Source of the DNA: Pontibacter sp. HSC-36F09
Lineage (GTDB): Bacteria; Bacteroidota; Bacteroidia; Cytophagales; Hymenobacteraceae
NCBI RefSeq assembly: GCF_024171605.1
Contig: NZ_JALKAA010000002.1
Coordinates: forward strand, 620,001 to 684,000
Reading direction: 5' to 3'
Length of the DNA: 64,000 nt
The translations under genes and the position numbers were made by a program. Below are positions 31,872-40,799 of this stretch, in pieces. The notes under the pieces are model-generated. The model ran no database searches. It saw only the letters and a list, made by a program, of their open reading frames with translations, and had not been told where the DNA came from. Each line of letters begins with the position of its first letter. The first letter of the stretch is position 1.

Positions 31872-33635
31872 ATGTTGAATTTCCTCCGATATGTACTGGC
31901 GACCATCCTTGGCCTGTTCATATTTTTCTTTCTGGGCCTCCTGATTATGGTCGGCATCATTGCGGCATCAGCCTCCAAGGGCGATATCACGGTAGCCGAA
32001 AACTCCGTGCTGGAGCTTAAACTGGACAAAGCCATCGTGGAACGTGAGCAGGAGAACCCCTTCGGTGACCTCTCTTTTGGCTTCTTCTCGATGAGTAGCG
32101 GCGACGGATTAGATCAGATCAAAGCCTCTATTCGCCGTGCCAAAACAGACGACAATGTAAAAGGCATCTTCCTGAACATGCGCTTCGTGGATGCCGGTAT
32201 GGGCAAACTGGAAGAGATTCGTGATGAACTGATCGACTTCAAGGAGTCAGGCAAATTCATTGTGTCTTACGGCGATATGACCAACGAGAAAGCTTACTAC
32301 CTTTCTTCTGTGGCCGACAAAATATACCTGAACCCACTGGGTACGCTGGAGTTTAACGGCATCAGCTCTGAGGTGTTCTTCTTCAAAGGCACCCTCGAAA
32401 AACTCGATATCAAGCCTGAAATCTTTAAAGTTGGCGATTTCAAGAGTGCGGTAGAGCCTTTCTTCCTCGACAAGATGAGCGAAGCCAACCGGGAGCAGAT
32501 GACTTCTTTCCTGAACTCGATCAACGACTACCAACTGCGCAAAATCGCTGAGGCTCGCGGCAAGACGTATGAGGAACTGAAAAAAGTATCGGATGAAGTG
32601 TTGGTTCGTGAAGCGGAAGACGCCAAAACACATGGACTGGCCACTGATATTGGCTACTACGACGAAGCTATAGATTACATGAAAGAGCAAGTTGGTGTAG
32701 AAGCTGACAAAAAGCTGCAGTTGGTTAGCCTTGCCAAGTACAAAAAGGTGAAAGACGCGGAAAAGAGTGGCTCCGCTAAAAATCGCATTGCCGTGATTTA
32801 CGCGGAAGGCGACATTGTGGACGGTGAAGGTGATGACGACCAGATCGGTAGCACACGCTATGCAGAAGCGATCCGCAATGCCCGTATGGACAAAAACGTG
32901 AAGGCTGTGGTACTCCGCATCAACTCACCGGGTGGCAGCGCGCTGGCGTCTGATGTGATGTGGCGCGAAATCCAGGAGACCCGTAAGGTGAAACCCGTGA
33001 TTGCCTCCATGTCTGACATGGCTGCCTCCGGCGGTTACTACATGGCTATGGGTTGCGATACAATTGTGGCGCACCCGAACACCATCACAGGCAGTATCGG
33101 TGTGTTTGGCATCGTTCCGAACTTCGAAGGTTTCTTCAAAAACAAGCTGGGCATCACGGTGGACCGCGTAAGCACAGGCAACCACTCAGACCTGCCGACT
33201 GTTACCCGTGCCATGACGCCTTTCGAGAAAGAAATCGTGCAGCGCGAGATCAATAAGATCTACGAAGTATTTACCCAAAAAGCAGCTGACGGCCGTGGCA
33301 TGTCGCAGGACGACCTGAAGAAAATTGCTTCGGGCCGTGTGTGGTCAGGTATAGAAGCCAAGGAGCGCAACCTGGTGGATGTGCACGGTGGCTTGGAAAA
33401 AGCCATCGAAATTGCCGCTGCCCGTGTAGGTATAGAAGATGATTACCGCATCAAAGAGCTGCCGCGCCGTAAGACTTTCTTCGAAGAGATGCTGGGTGAG
33501 GCTGGTTCGCAGGTAAAAGAACGTGCTGTGAAGGCTGAGCTAGGTCAGCTATACCCTATGTACAACATGTACAAGAAAGTGGAAAACATGCAAGGTATAC
33601 AAACTCGTATGCCGTATGAACTGACGATCCATTAA
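31872..33635 (+). CDS. sppA: signal peptide peptidase SppA, 67K type
   Basis: 587 residues. N-terminal TM anchor (about 8-32), then two Clp-like serine protease domains in tandem, the long form also found in E. coli. The catalytic Lys is K191 in KVGDFKSAVEPF of the first domain, and the nucleophile is S386 in MAASGGYYMA of the second, with INSPGGS before it. This Ser-Lys dyad split across the two halves is the known arrangement. It degrades cleaved signal peptides in the membrane. Monocistronic, with a promoter 70 bp upstream and a weak hairpin after the stop. Confidence 0.95.
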   Translation: MLNFLRYVLATILGLFIFFFLGLLIMVGIIAASASKGDITVAENSVLELKLDKAIVEREQENPFGDLSFGFFSMSSGDGLDQIKASIRRAKTDDNVKGIFLNMRFVDAGMGKLEEIRDELIDFKESGKFIVSYGDMTNEKAYYLSSVADKIYLNPLGTLEFNGISSEVFFFKGTLEKLDIKPEIFKVGDFKSAVEPFFLDKMSEANREQMTSFLNSINDYQLRKIAEARGKTYEELKKVSDEVLVREAEDAKTHGLATDIGYYDEAIDYMKEQVGVEADKKLQLVSLAKYKKVKDAEKSGSAKNRIAVIYAEGDIVDGEGDDDQIGSTRYAEAIRNARMDKNVKAVVLRINSPGGSALASDVMWREIQETRKVKPVIASMSDMAASGGYYMAMGCDTIVAHPNTITGSIGVFGIVPNFEGFFKNKLGITVDRVSTGNHSDLPTVTRAMTPFEKEIVQREINKIYEVFTQKAADGRGMSQDDLKKIASGRVWSGIEAKERNLVDVHGGLEKAIEIAAARVGIEDDYRIKELPRRKTFFEEMLGEAGSQVKERAVKAELGQLYPMYNMYKKVENMQGIQTRMPYELTIH

Positions 33636-33675
33636 AGATTATAGGCAGGTATAGCCTGCTGCTGATTTAATATCT

Positions 33676-33710
33676 GAGAGCCCGCTGGTGCAGACTAGTG
33701 GGCTTTCTGT
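33676..33710 (+). terminator. probable terminator of sppA
   Basis: AGAGCCCGCT (33677-33686) pairs with AGTGGGCTTTCT (33697-33708) with two mismatches, followed by GTTTC. Weaker than the others in the window. Confidence 0.5.
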
Positions 33711-33771
33711 TTCAGGACTGAGCCATTTTTTGCAACTTGCAGGTATAGCGGGGGAGGTTTATTTAATGGCG

Positions 33772-33787
33772 CGAGCGTCCACGCTCG
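33772..33787. repeat. short inverted repeat
   Basis: CGAGCGT and ACGCTCG around CC. It looks like another dispersed intergenic hairpin type (extended as GCGAGCGTCCACGCTCGTG). Confidence 0.45.
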
Positions 33788-33860
33788 TGACTGTTATAGT
33801 GGGGCCTCTGGCTCAGGTATAGGTAGGTATAGTTTACTTTGCTTTGTAGTAACTGCTATT

Positions 33861-34064
33861 GCAGGTATAGCTACTTGAGTTGCTTCATTGCTTGCCCTGG
33901 CCGGAGGGCACTCACTTTTTGTCTTGACACAAAAAGTAAGCAAAAAGGTCAAGACTCCCCAAACTCGCTGAACGCTCGAACAGTGGGTAGTCACAAAGGT
34001 GCACCTGGCTAAGGCTGTTTGTTTCATAGTAGAAGTGGCAAGTTACTTTTTCTATACCTGCCAG
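33861..34064 (+). repeat. ~200-bp dispersed non-coding repeat, copy 1 (uninterrupted)
   Basis: This element aligns with 43089-43329: shared blocks include GCTTGCCCT-GCC, the inverted pair CTTGACACAAAAAG / CAAAAAGGTCAAG, CTCGCTGAACGCTCGAACAG, GTGCACCTGGC, GGCAAGTTA and TATACCTG. It occupies the 595-bp gene-free gap 33636-34230. The reading frame on the minus strand here (33794-34027) is a by-product of the repeat, not a gene. This copy lacks the two 17-bp inserts seen in copy 2. Confidence 0.7.
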
Positions 34065-34171
34065 TGGAATGTTACTGGTGCAATAGGGCTATACCTGAGA
34101 AATTGAAGTGGCTAAGAACCAGGCACAACTAAAGCGGTACAAAACCTTTGGTACCACCACATGATGAAAAT

Positions 34172-34194
34172 CATTTATTCTCTCAGAATAAATG
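34172..34194. promoter_or_regulatory. perfect palindrome upstream of punA, possible operator
   Basis: CATTTATTCT (34172-34181), CTC, AGAATAAATG (34185-34194): 10-bp arms without mismatch, ending 36 bp before the ATG. AT-rich and lacking a T-run at the end, so an operator or mRNA leader hairpin fits better than a terminator. Confidence 0.5.
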
Positions 34195-34230
34195 CCCTAT
34201 TTCGCGAACCTAAATACAGCATAAAAAACG

Positions 34231-35055
34231 ATGAACGATATGATGCAGCAATTACGAGAGTCCGCTTCTTTTATTCAGGAAAAGACAGGCAATTTTCAAC
34301 CTGAGTTCGGAATTATACTGGGCACAGGCCTGGGTGCTTTGATCAAAGAAATTGAGATAGAACACAGACTTGACTACGCCGATATTCCGCACTTCCCGGT
34401 TTCGACGGTAGAGAGCCATACCGGTCGTTTGGCTTTTGGTACGCTGGCCGGACGTCGTGTGATCGTGATGCAGGGACGCTTCCATTACTACGAGGGCTAT
34501 ACCATGAACCAGGTAGTGCATCCGGTGCGTGTCATGAAGTTGCTGGGCGTTAATAAGCTCTTCATTTCCAACGCTAGCGGTGGCCTGAATCCTGCTTTCA
34601 ACACCTCTGATCTGATGGTGATCACCGACCACATCAACCTGCAGCCGTCTAACCCGCTGATCGGTCCGAATTTAGACGAACTGGGACCTCGTTTCCCGGA
34701 TATGAGCGAAGTGTATGACGAGAAGATGGTGCGACAGGCCATGGTGATAGCGGAAGATGCCGGCTTCACGCTGCAGGAAGGCGTCTATGCGAGTGTGCCC
34801 GGCCCGATGCTGGAAACGTTAGCAGAGTATACCTATATTTCCCGAATCGGGGCTGATGCCGTGGGCATGTCGACGGTGCCGGAGGCCATTGCTGCCCGTC
34901 ACATGGGCATGAAGATCTTCGGCATCTCTGTGATCACGGATATGGGTACGCCCGATCGTATCAAGAAGGTGAACCTGGCCGATATTCTGGAAGCCGCCGC
35001 CGTAGCCGAACCACGAATGACCATGCTGATCAAAGAAATGGTTCGTCAGCAGTAA
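34231..35055 (+). CDS. punA: purine nucleoside phosphorylase, trimeric type
   Basis: 274 residues. PNP/MTAP fold: phosphate loop GIILGTGLGAL (27-37), QGRFHYYEGY (81-90), FISNASGGLNP, the purine-binding GPMLET with E195, and VGMSTVPEAI. It cleaves purine nucleosides with phosphate to base plus ribose-1-phosphate in salvage. The base-specificity position that is Asn243 in human PNP appears as D237 in VITDMGTP. Asp at this place is seen in adenosine-accepting relatives, so 6-amino purines may also be used. A perfect palindrome lies upstream and a strong terminator follows. Confidence 0.92.
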   Translation: MNDMMQQLRESASFIQEKTGNFQPEFGIILGTGLGALIKEIEIEHRLDYADIPHFPVSTVESHTGRLAFGTLAGRRVIVMQGRFHYYEGYTMNQVVHPVRVMKLLGVNKLFISNASGGLNPAFNTSDLMVITDHINLQPSNPLIGPNLDELGPRFPDMSEVYDEKMVRQAMVIAEDAGFTLQEGVYASVPGPMLETLAEYTYISRIGADAVGMSTVPEAIAARHMGMKIFGISVITDMGTPDRIKKVNLADILEAAAVAEPRMTMLIKEMVRQQ

Positions 35056-35090
35056 TTTTGTAAACACTAGTGCGAAGGCACAAAAGCAAT

Positions 35091-35124
35091 AAGCAGGGGT
35101 AGCCAATTTGGCTACCCCTGCTTG
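35091..35124. terminator. strong terminator of punA, probably bidirectional
   Basis: AAGCAGGGGTAGCCAA and TTGGCTACCCCTGCTT form a perfect stem of about 15 bp with almost no loop, between punA and the convergent DUF4249 gene. Confidence 0.92.
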
Positions 35125-35152
35125 TTTTAAGAAACCTTATACAGTTTCTGTG

Positions 35153-35968
35153 CTATTTTTCGATCACCACCGTCTTGCGGTTGTAAGAGAGATTCGTGAA
35201 AATACCGATGCCGCCTTTCACCGAAGACACAATGCGGGAAGGCTGCGCAAAAGGGTTGCCGTTCGCATTGCGGGCATCTGAAACGGAGCCCAGGAAGTCG
35301 TAGTACTGCTGTTCGATGTGGAAGAGCGAAACGACCAGCGTGTCGCCTTCCTCGTATTCATAGCCCGAGCCGTAAGATACGCGCTGCCCGTTGGTGAGCC
35401 GGTCGCTGGATATGAAGTCGCGCTGGGAGGAGTTAGAGAGGCTGTCACGGTTCACCATGTAGCGGTAAAAGTTCTCAGTATTTGGATCGTCCTGGTAAGA
35501 AGTGAGCAAATAGGCTTTGTTCTTTTCATTGAACTTCCACTCTACTGCCTCGATCGGAACCTGGCCCATGATCGTGGTGGTGCCTGTCACATGGCGCCCT
35601 TTACTGTCTTTTACCTCCAGTGTGACCACATCACCCGGTTGCAAGTTCAGTATCTCGCTATGGCGGTGGGTAAAGTACTTGCCGGTCTCCTTGTTCTGAA
35701 CAGGACTGAAAGGCAGCTTGATTGTTCTGCCCTTATGCGTTATAAAAACCTCTGCATCGGGCACGAGCGGCAGTTCCGGGTCGTTGAAGTAGCTCACGCT
35801 CTCCAGCACCACAGCCCGCAGCGTTTTGCCGGGCTCCAGGTAACACTCCACCACCAACTGCGATTCATGGGGCGGCAGCTTCACTTCCACTTCCTGTTCC
35901 AGGTCACAGGAGGCAAGCAGTAAAAGCAGGGGCATCAGCAAGGTATAGATCGTGCGTCTGGTCTTCAT
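35153..35968 (-). CDS. DUF4249 lipoprotein, partner of a TonB receptor
   Basis: 271 residues. The lipobox LLASC puts the lipidated Cys at 21. QLVVECYLEPGKTLRAVVLESVSYFNDP and VPDAEVFITHKGRTIKLPF are the typical DUF4249 start, and it ends in TNLSYNRKTVVIEK. The ATG overlaps the stop codon of the TonB receptor by one base (TGATG), so translation is coupled. In Bacteroidota this pair is a recurring unit of unknown substrate; the lipoprotein probably sits on the cell surface over the barrel. Confidence 0.9.
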   Translation of the reverse strand: MKTRRTIYTLLMPLLLLLASCDLEQEVEVKLPPHESQLVVECYLEPGKTLRAVVLESVSYFNDPELPLVPDAEVFITHKGRTIKLPFSPVQNKETGKYFTHRHSEILNLQPGDVVTLEVKDSKGRHVTGTTTIMGQVPIEAVEWKFNEKNKAYLLTSYQDDPNTENFYRYMVNRDSLSNSSQRDFISSDRLTNGQRVSYGSGYEYEEGDTLVVSLFHIEQQYYDFLGSVSDARNANGNPFAQPSRIVSSVKGGIGIFTNLSYNRKTVVIEK

Positions 35969-38283
35969 CAGAACTTGAAATTATAAGTAACAGAAGGTAT
36001 AACCGGGAACAGTGACACCTGCTTGGCCCGGAAGCCGAGCGTTTCGTTGTCGTCCTCGTCCTTCACCTGTTCAAAATACACAAAGTACGGGTTGCGGCGG
36101 TTATAGGCGTTATAGGCGCTGAAGGTCAGGTCGGCCTCGCCGTGCTTCGGCTTGAGCTTGAGTACCAGCCCCAGGTCCAGGCGGTGGAAAGCGGCCAGCC
36201 GGAAGCTGTTGCGGTCGCTGTACACAGGCACCACAGTGGCTCCCTTGCCCTGCACATCCTGAAAGGCAAAGCGGGCCACTGGCAGCGAATAGGCGTTGCC
36301 GGTACCGTACACAAAAGCGCCGGTCAGGTGGATGCGTTTGCTCAATTCATGCAACACGACCACACTTACATCGTGGCGACGATCGTAGCGGGTCGGGAAG
36401 CGGCGGCCCTCGTTGATTCCGTCGAACTGGCGGTAACTCCACGACAAGGTATAGCCCACCCAGCCCGTTGTGCGTCCCTTTATCTTTTCGAGGTATACCT
36501 CATTGCCGTAGCTTTCGCCTTTGCCGAACAGAAACTCCTCTTCCAGGTTGTCATTCACAAACAGATTGGCGCCGTCACGGAAGTCGATCTGGCGGTGCAT
36601 CCACTTGTAGTACAATTCGTTGGTGACCATATAGCGGCCCCCACCGAAAAGATGGCTTATACCTGCGGCCACCTGCTGCGAGCGCTGCGGCTTCACGTAG
36701 TCGTTGGAAGGATACCAGATATCGGTCGGCAGCGAGGCACCGGAGTTGGCCACCAGGTGAATGTACTGCATCATGCTGGCATAACTGGTCTTCAGGGAAG
36801 TACGCTCACTCAGGCTATACCTCGCAGAGGCTCGCGGCTCCAGAGCGCCATAGGTTTTGCCGCCGCTGTTAAAGGCAGAGAGCCGCAGACCGTAGTTGAG
36901 CGAAAGCTGGCTGTTCACCTGAAAATCGTCGGCGATGTACGCTGCTGCTTCCGTGGCCTCGTAATCGTTGCCTGCACTGAAACTCTGCCTGTCATCATCC
37001 GAGTCGAAGTTGAGGCGGCCGATGGTAAAGTTGTGCTTGGTGGCCATAGCGCCGAACTGCAAGGTATGGCCTTTGTCCAGGATCAGGCTGAAGTCCGTTT
37101 TCAGGGCCACGTCACGGATGTCGGAGGTCAGGTTGAAGCTGAACACGTCGATCTTGTTGCTGACGTTGTACTGGTAGCTGCTGCCCGAAAGCGTGGTGTT
37201 TACCTGAAAGCGCGGGTTGAACTTGTGCTGCCAGCGCAGGGCACCCACCTTATTGCCCCAGTCGAAGCCAAACTCAAAATCAGCGTCGTTAAAGCCAAAG
37301 AAATCACGCCCGTAGTAGCCGCTTACGAACAGTTCGTCTTTCTCGCCCAGCTTGTAATTTGCTTTGCCATTGAGGTCGTAGAAGTAATAGTCAGGTATAG
37401 GGTTAAAGTCTTTTTTGCCCTCCTGCAGGCGGTTGATCTGGCGCGTGAACACATCCACATACGTGCGCCGGCCGGAGAGGATGAAGGAGGACTTGTCTTT
37501 CACGATCGGCCCGTCCACGGTCAGGCGGGAGGCAATCAGGCCAATGCCGCCGGTTACGCCGATGCGCTCTTTGTTGCCTTCACGCATCTTCACATCCAAC
37601 ACCGAAGAGAGCCTGCCGCCAAACTGCGCTGGAAAGCCCCCTTTGTAGAGGTCCACGCTTTCGACGGCATCCGGGTTGAACACCGAGAAGAAACCGAACA
37701 GGTGGGAGGCATTGTACACGACGGCATCATCCAGCAGCACCAGGTTCTGGTCCGGCCCGCCGCCGCGCACGTACAGACCCGATGCGCCTTCGCCCCCGGA
37801 TTGTACCCCGGGCTTGAGCTGCAGCGTCTTGATCAGGTCGACCTCTCCAAAAAGGGACGGCAGCAGTTTGGCCTCCCGCGTGGTCAGCGTCTCGACGCTC
37901 ATCTGGCTGGCAGTGAGTTTCTGCTGCAGGGAATTGGCCTCGATCACGACTTCGCGCAACTGGCTGTTGGCAGGCAGCAAGGCAAAGTTGATGGTCAGGT
38001 TCCGGTCTGTGACCTCGATGATGCGGGAGATCGGTTCGTAGCCGATGTAAGTGGCTTGCAAGGTATGGCTGCCCTCCGGCAGCTGCAGCGTATAGAAACC
38101 GCGGGCATCCGTGGCAGCGCCTATGCGCAACTCCGGAACTGATACAGTAGCCCCGATCAGTGCGTCTTCGTTGCCGGTACCCCGCACATAGCCACTAATG
38201 GTATAGGTGCTTTGAGCAAACACATCGGTGGCAACGAGACTGAGTAGGCAGAAAAGGTATACAGCAAAAGCTGGTAAGCGCAT
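35968..38283 (-). CDS. TonB-dependent receptor with carboxypeptidase-like N-terminal domain
   Basis: 771 residues. Signal peptide to about VFAQ, then a carboxypeptidase-regulatory-like beta-sandwich (about 25-110: ISGYVRGTGNEDALIGATVSV, with ARGFYTLQLPEGSHTL). The plug domain has SLFGEVDLIKTLQLKPGVQS, GLYVRGGGPDQNLVLLDDAVVYN and VESVDLYKGGFPAQFGGRLSSVLDVKMREG, and a reduced barrel ends in SVTYNFKF. This subtype always travels with DUF4249 lipoproteins; the substrate is unknown. A long open frame on the opposite strand (36142-38142) is a shadow. Confidence 0.92.
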   Translation of the reverse strand: MRLPAFAVYLFCLLSLVATDVFAQSTYTISGYVRGTGNEDALIGATVSVPELRIGAATDARGFYTLQLPEGSHTLQATYIGYEPISRIIEVTDRNLTINFALLPANSQLREVVIEANSLQQKLTASQMSVETLTTREAKLLPSLFGEVDLIKTLQLKPGVQSGGEGASGLYVRGGGPDQNLVLLDDAVVYNASHLFGFFSVFNPDAVESVDLYKGGFPAQFGGRLSSVLDVKMREGNKERIGVTGGIGLIASRLTVDGPIVKDKSSFILSGRRTYVDVFTRQINRLQEGKKDFNPIPDYYFYDLNGKANYKLGEKDELFVSGYYGRDFFGFNDADFEFGFDWGNKVGALRWQHKFNPRFQVNTTLSGSSYQYNVSNKIDVFSFNLTSDIRDVALKTDFSLILDKGHTLQFGAMATKHNFTIGRLNFDSDDDRQSFSAGNDYEATEAAAYIADDFQVNSQLSLNYGLRLSAFNSGGKTYGALEPRASARYSLSERTSLKTSYASMMQYIHLVANSGASLPTDIWYPSNDYVKPQRSQQVAAGISHLFGGGRYMVTNELYYKWMHRQIDFRDGANLFVNDNLEEEFLFGKGESYGNEVYLEKIKGRTTGWVGYTLSWSYRQFDGINEGRRFPTRYDRRHDVSVVVLHELSKRIHLTGAFVYGTGNAYSLPVARFAFQDVQGKGATVVPVYSDRNSFRLAAFHRLDLGLVLKLKPKHGEADLTFSAYNAYNRRNPYFVYFEQVKDEDDNETLGFRAKQVSLFPVIPSVTYNFKF

Positions 38284-38322
38284 CTAACTAAATTTAAAAC
38301 TGAGGGCTTTGAAAATCAGGTA

Positions 38323-38330
38323 CAAAGGTA
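38323..38330 (-). promoter_or_regulatory. candidate -7 box of the TonB/DUF4249 operon
   Basis: The minus strand reads TACCTTTG (exact TAnnTTTG), 39 bp upstream of the receptor ATG. No clear -33 TTTG at the expected spacing. Confidence 0.4.
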
Positions 38331-38439
38331 CATAAATTACCTGATCTGCCCCGGTAAAACGATCATTGTCAGATCATTTAAGGCGATTTTACTCTAATAA
38401 ACAGCCGTATAGTTAAAATGTTCCGTTTAGGTATAGTGA

Positions 38440-40311
38440 TTAAGGCAGGGTCTCGTTCAGCCAGGCCGCGCGCAGGCGAAACTGCCTTTCGGTTGGCGAC
38501 TCTACAGGCTCGAGCAGGTGCAGTACCTCGCGCTTAACGGCAGTTACCTTACCCGTGAGTTTTTTGGGTTTTACAACGCCCTTGGCGTCTTTGCGGCCTA
38601 CCGTGATCTCTATTTTGCTGCCGGGCTTGGCCTGTTGCAGCTCTTCGCCTATGATGTCGCGGATGTTCATCGGGGTGACTTCCTTGCCATTGAAAGCCAG
38701 TAACTGGTCTCCCTCCTTGAAGCCCATCTGCTTCCCGAATTCGTCCATGTCATCTGCTTCGGCCACCGTGATCTTATCGGCTTCGCGATCATAACCCGGC
38801 ACAAAGCCCCCGTAGGAGTTGACCAGTTGCACGGCTACCGGCTCGTACTTCACACCAACTTTTTCAAACAACTCCTTTAAAGGCAGTGGCTCGCTTCCTT
38901 CCACGTAGCGGGCAAAAAAGGTCCGTATCTCAGGGTAGGTGAGCTCGGCTATTTTATCGAAGAGCTCGTCGTCTTTAAAGGGTTTGCCTTTGCCGTAGGT
39001 TTTGGCCAGGTCCTGCATCAGGTTCACCAGCCCGTATTTGCCATCCGATAGATCGCGCAGCTGTATGTCCAGCGCCATCCCGATCAGTGCACCCTTCTGG
39101 TACACGTTGCCATACTGATTTTCGTACTCATCCAGCACCTTGGCACTCATCTCCGTGAAAGGCAGGGTGTCGTTAAAGGCCATGGAGCTGAAAATGTACT
39201 CCCGGATCTTCAGCATGAACTCATCCACCGAAATCAGCTTTTCGTGTACCTGCACATGCGAGGCAAAATATTCCGTCACGCCCTCATAAAGCCACAGATG
39301 CTTCGACATGCGGGGGTTGATGAAGTCGAAATCGTGAATCTCTTCGGATTGGATGGAGAGCGGTGTCACGATATGGAAAAACTCATGCGCAGCTACGTCG
39401 CGCATGGTGCTGTTGAAACGCTCTTCGGGCATTTCGGGCAGATAATATACCGAGGAGTTGGAGTGCTCGAGCGCCCCATAAGAGCCTGATTTGCCCGGTC
39501 GCTCCGGTACGTAGATCAGGAAGGCATACTTGTCGACAGGCAGTGTGCCGCCGAGGTAGCTGCGCTGCGCCTCCAGAATGTCGCGGATGTTATCGGCAAT
39601 GGGCTTAGAGGTCACGCTACCGGTTGGGGAGTAAACGGATACCAGTACTTCGGTTTCGCCCAAACTGAGCACCGTCGTATCAGGTTTGTTGTACATGAGC
39701 GGAGAATCGGCCAGCTCCACGTAATTGGGTACGTTATAGGTATCGGTGGTGGCGGTGCTGGAAGTGGCCTGCAACGCCGTGGAGCCATAAAAACCAGCCG
39801 GTTTGGTCACAGTGAGTTCGTAAGGCACCTGCTTGAGTCCATCGAAATAACCGACGAAACCGAATGGGTTGAGCAGGAAATTCTGGCCTTCTTCGATGTT
39901 GGTGCCGCCCGGCTCAAACACTACGTCCTGCCGTCGGGCTGCATCGAAGGTGTCGTCTACCCAATACGTAATTTTATCCAGGTTCTGTGCCTCCGAGATG
40001 CGCCAGCGGTTGGTGTCGATGCGCTCGACTGGCAATGGTTTGCCCTGCTTGTCCAGCGCCTGAAACTCTGACACGAACTTGCCGAAATCAGACACGGAGT
40101 AAGTGCCGGGTACGATCTTGGGTATGTTATAGATCGCCTCGCCCTGCTTGATGGCCGGTGGGCGCAGGCTGACCGGCACCTTGTCGCCTTTGACTTGCGT
40201 GAGGTCGATGGCGACGGAATAGCGAGGTTCTGAACTCGACTGTGTGGCAACGGAAGAGCAGCCAAAATGCAGGCTGAGCAGCAGGAGCAGGATCGTTTTG
40301 GTTAATTTCAT
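38440..40311 (-). CDS. M61 family glycyl aminopeptidase-like metalloprotease with PDZ domain, lipoprotein
   Basis: 623 residues. The lipoprotein signal ends LHFGC at 18. An N-terminal beta domain is followed by the gluzincin catalytic core: GALEHSNSSVYYLP, zinc motif HEFFH at 309-313, third ligand E343 in WLYEGVTEYFA. A PDZ-like domain (about 500-600: VNSYGGFVPG, EFGKQMGFKEGDQLLAFNGKEV) lies near the end. M61 enzymes remove N-terminal Gly or Ala and act in the periplasm or at the surface. It is last in an operon after the DoxX gene (23-bp gap). Confidence 0.92.
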   Translation of the reverse strand: MKLTKTILLLLLSLHFGCSSVATQSSSEPRYSVAIDLTQVKGDKVPVSLRPPAIKQGEAIYNIPKIVPGTYSVSDFGKFVSEFQALDKQGKPLPVERIDTNRWRISEAQNLDKITYWVDDTFDAARRQDVVFEPGGTNIEEGQNFLLNPFGFVGYFDGLKQVPYELTVTKPAGFYGSTALQATSSTATTDTYNVPNYVELADSPLMYNKPDTTVLSLGETEVLVSVYSPTGSVTSKPIADNIRDILEAQRSYLGGTLPVDKYAFLIYVPERPGKSGSYGALEHSNSSVYYLPEMPEERFNSTMRDVAAHEFFHIVTPLSIQSEEIHDFDFINPRMSKHLWLYEGVTEYFASHVQVHEKLISVDEFMLKIREYIFSSMAFNDTLPFTEMSAKVLDEYENQYGNVYQKGALIGMALDIQLRDLSDGKYGLVNLMQDLAKTYGKGKPFKDDELFDKIAELTYPEIRTFFARYVEGSEPLPLKELFEKVGVKYEPVAVQLVNSYGGFVPGYDREADKITVAEADDMDEFGKQMGFKEGDQLLAFNGKEVTPMNIRDIIGEELQQAKPGSKIEITVGRKDAKGVVKPKKLTGKVTAVKREVLHLLEPVESPTERQFRLRAAWLNETLP

Positions 40312-40334
40312 GTAATGCGGACGTGAGTTAACAA

Positions 40335-40799
40335 CTAGTTAACGGGCACGGGCTGCTTTTGGATTTGTGCTTGCCTTCTCTCTAAGAAAGAATCGACAGA
40401 TAGGGGACCGGCACCGTTGAACAGGTAAAAGAAACCTGCGAAAATAAGCTCGGCAGCCGGATAGTATTGCGGGAATGACTGGCCGATGTGCACGATGAGG
40501 ATGGCGGCCGTGAAATTGATGACGAGCAGCAGACCGGCTATCCGAACACCCCAACCCAGCAGGAGCATCAGGCCGATCAGAAACTGGGTATAGACAGAGA
40601 GGTGGGCGGCCAGCAGGGGAAGGGGCACCTCATGCGCCTGTAGAAAGTCCCGGAACTCGAGCATACGCTCCCAGCTAAATACATTGTCCTGCACGCCATA
40701 GATCAGGAAAACGCCCATGGCAAAGCGCAAAAACACCACGCCATAGGCCCTATGGCGCTTAAAGAACGTAAATGGGTCCCTGATCTTAGGCTGCCTCAT
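40335..40799 (-). CDS. DoxX family membrane protein
   Basis: 154 residues with four TM helices (GVVFLRFAMGVFLIYGV, LPLLAAHLSVYTQFLIGLMLLLGW, RIAGLLLVINFTAAILIVHI, AELIFAGFFYLFNG). The spacing fits DoxX/YphA-like proteins, sometimes part of quinone or redox sulfur systems; the role here is unknown. The start overlaps the upstream small gene by 14 bp, and the M61 gene follows 23 bp downstream, so the three are one transcription unit. Confidence 0.8.
   Translation of the reverse strand: MRQPKIRDPFTFFKRHRAYGVVFLRFAMGVFLIYGVQDNVFSWERMLEFRDFLQAHEVPLPLLAAHLSVYTQFLIGLMLLLGWGVRIAGLLLVINFTAAILIVHIGQSFPQYYPAAELIFAGFFYLFNGAGPLSVDSFLERRQAQIQKQPVPVN

Noticed and set aside
33794..34027. Minus-strand open frame in the repeat (77 codons)
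   Set aside because: It lies wholly within the dispersed repeat and neighbouring non-coding DNA. The matching frame in the sister copy (43140-43343) differs in sequence and length as expected for non-coding DNA.
36142..38142. 666-codon open frame antisense to the TonB receptor
   Set aside because: Product has no domain, start or promoter signals; it is the shadow of a GC-rich gene with clear family motifs on the other strand.
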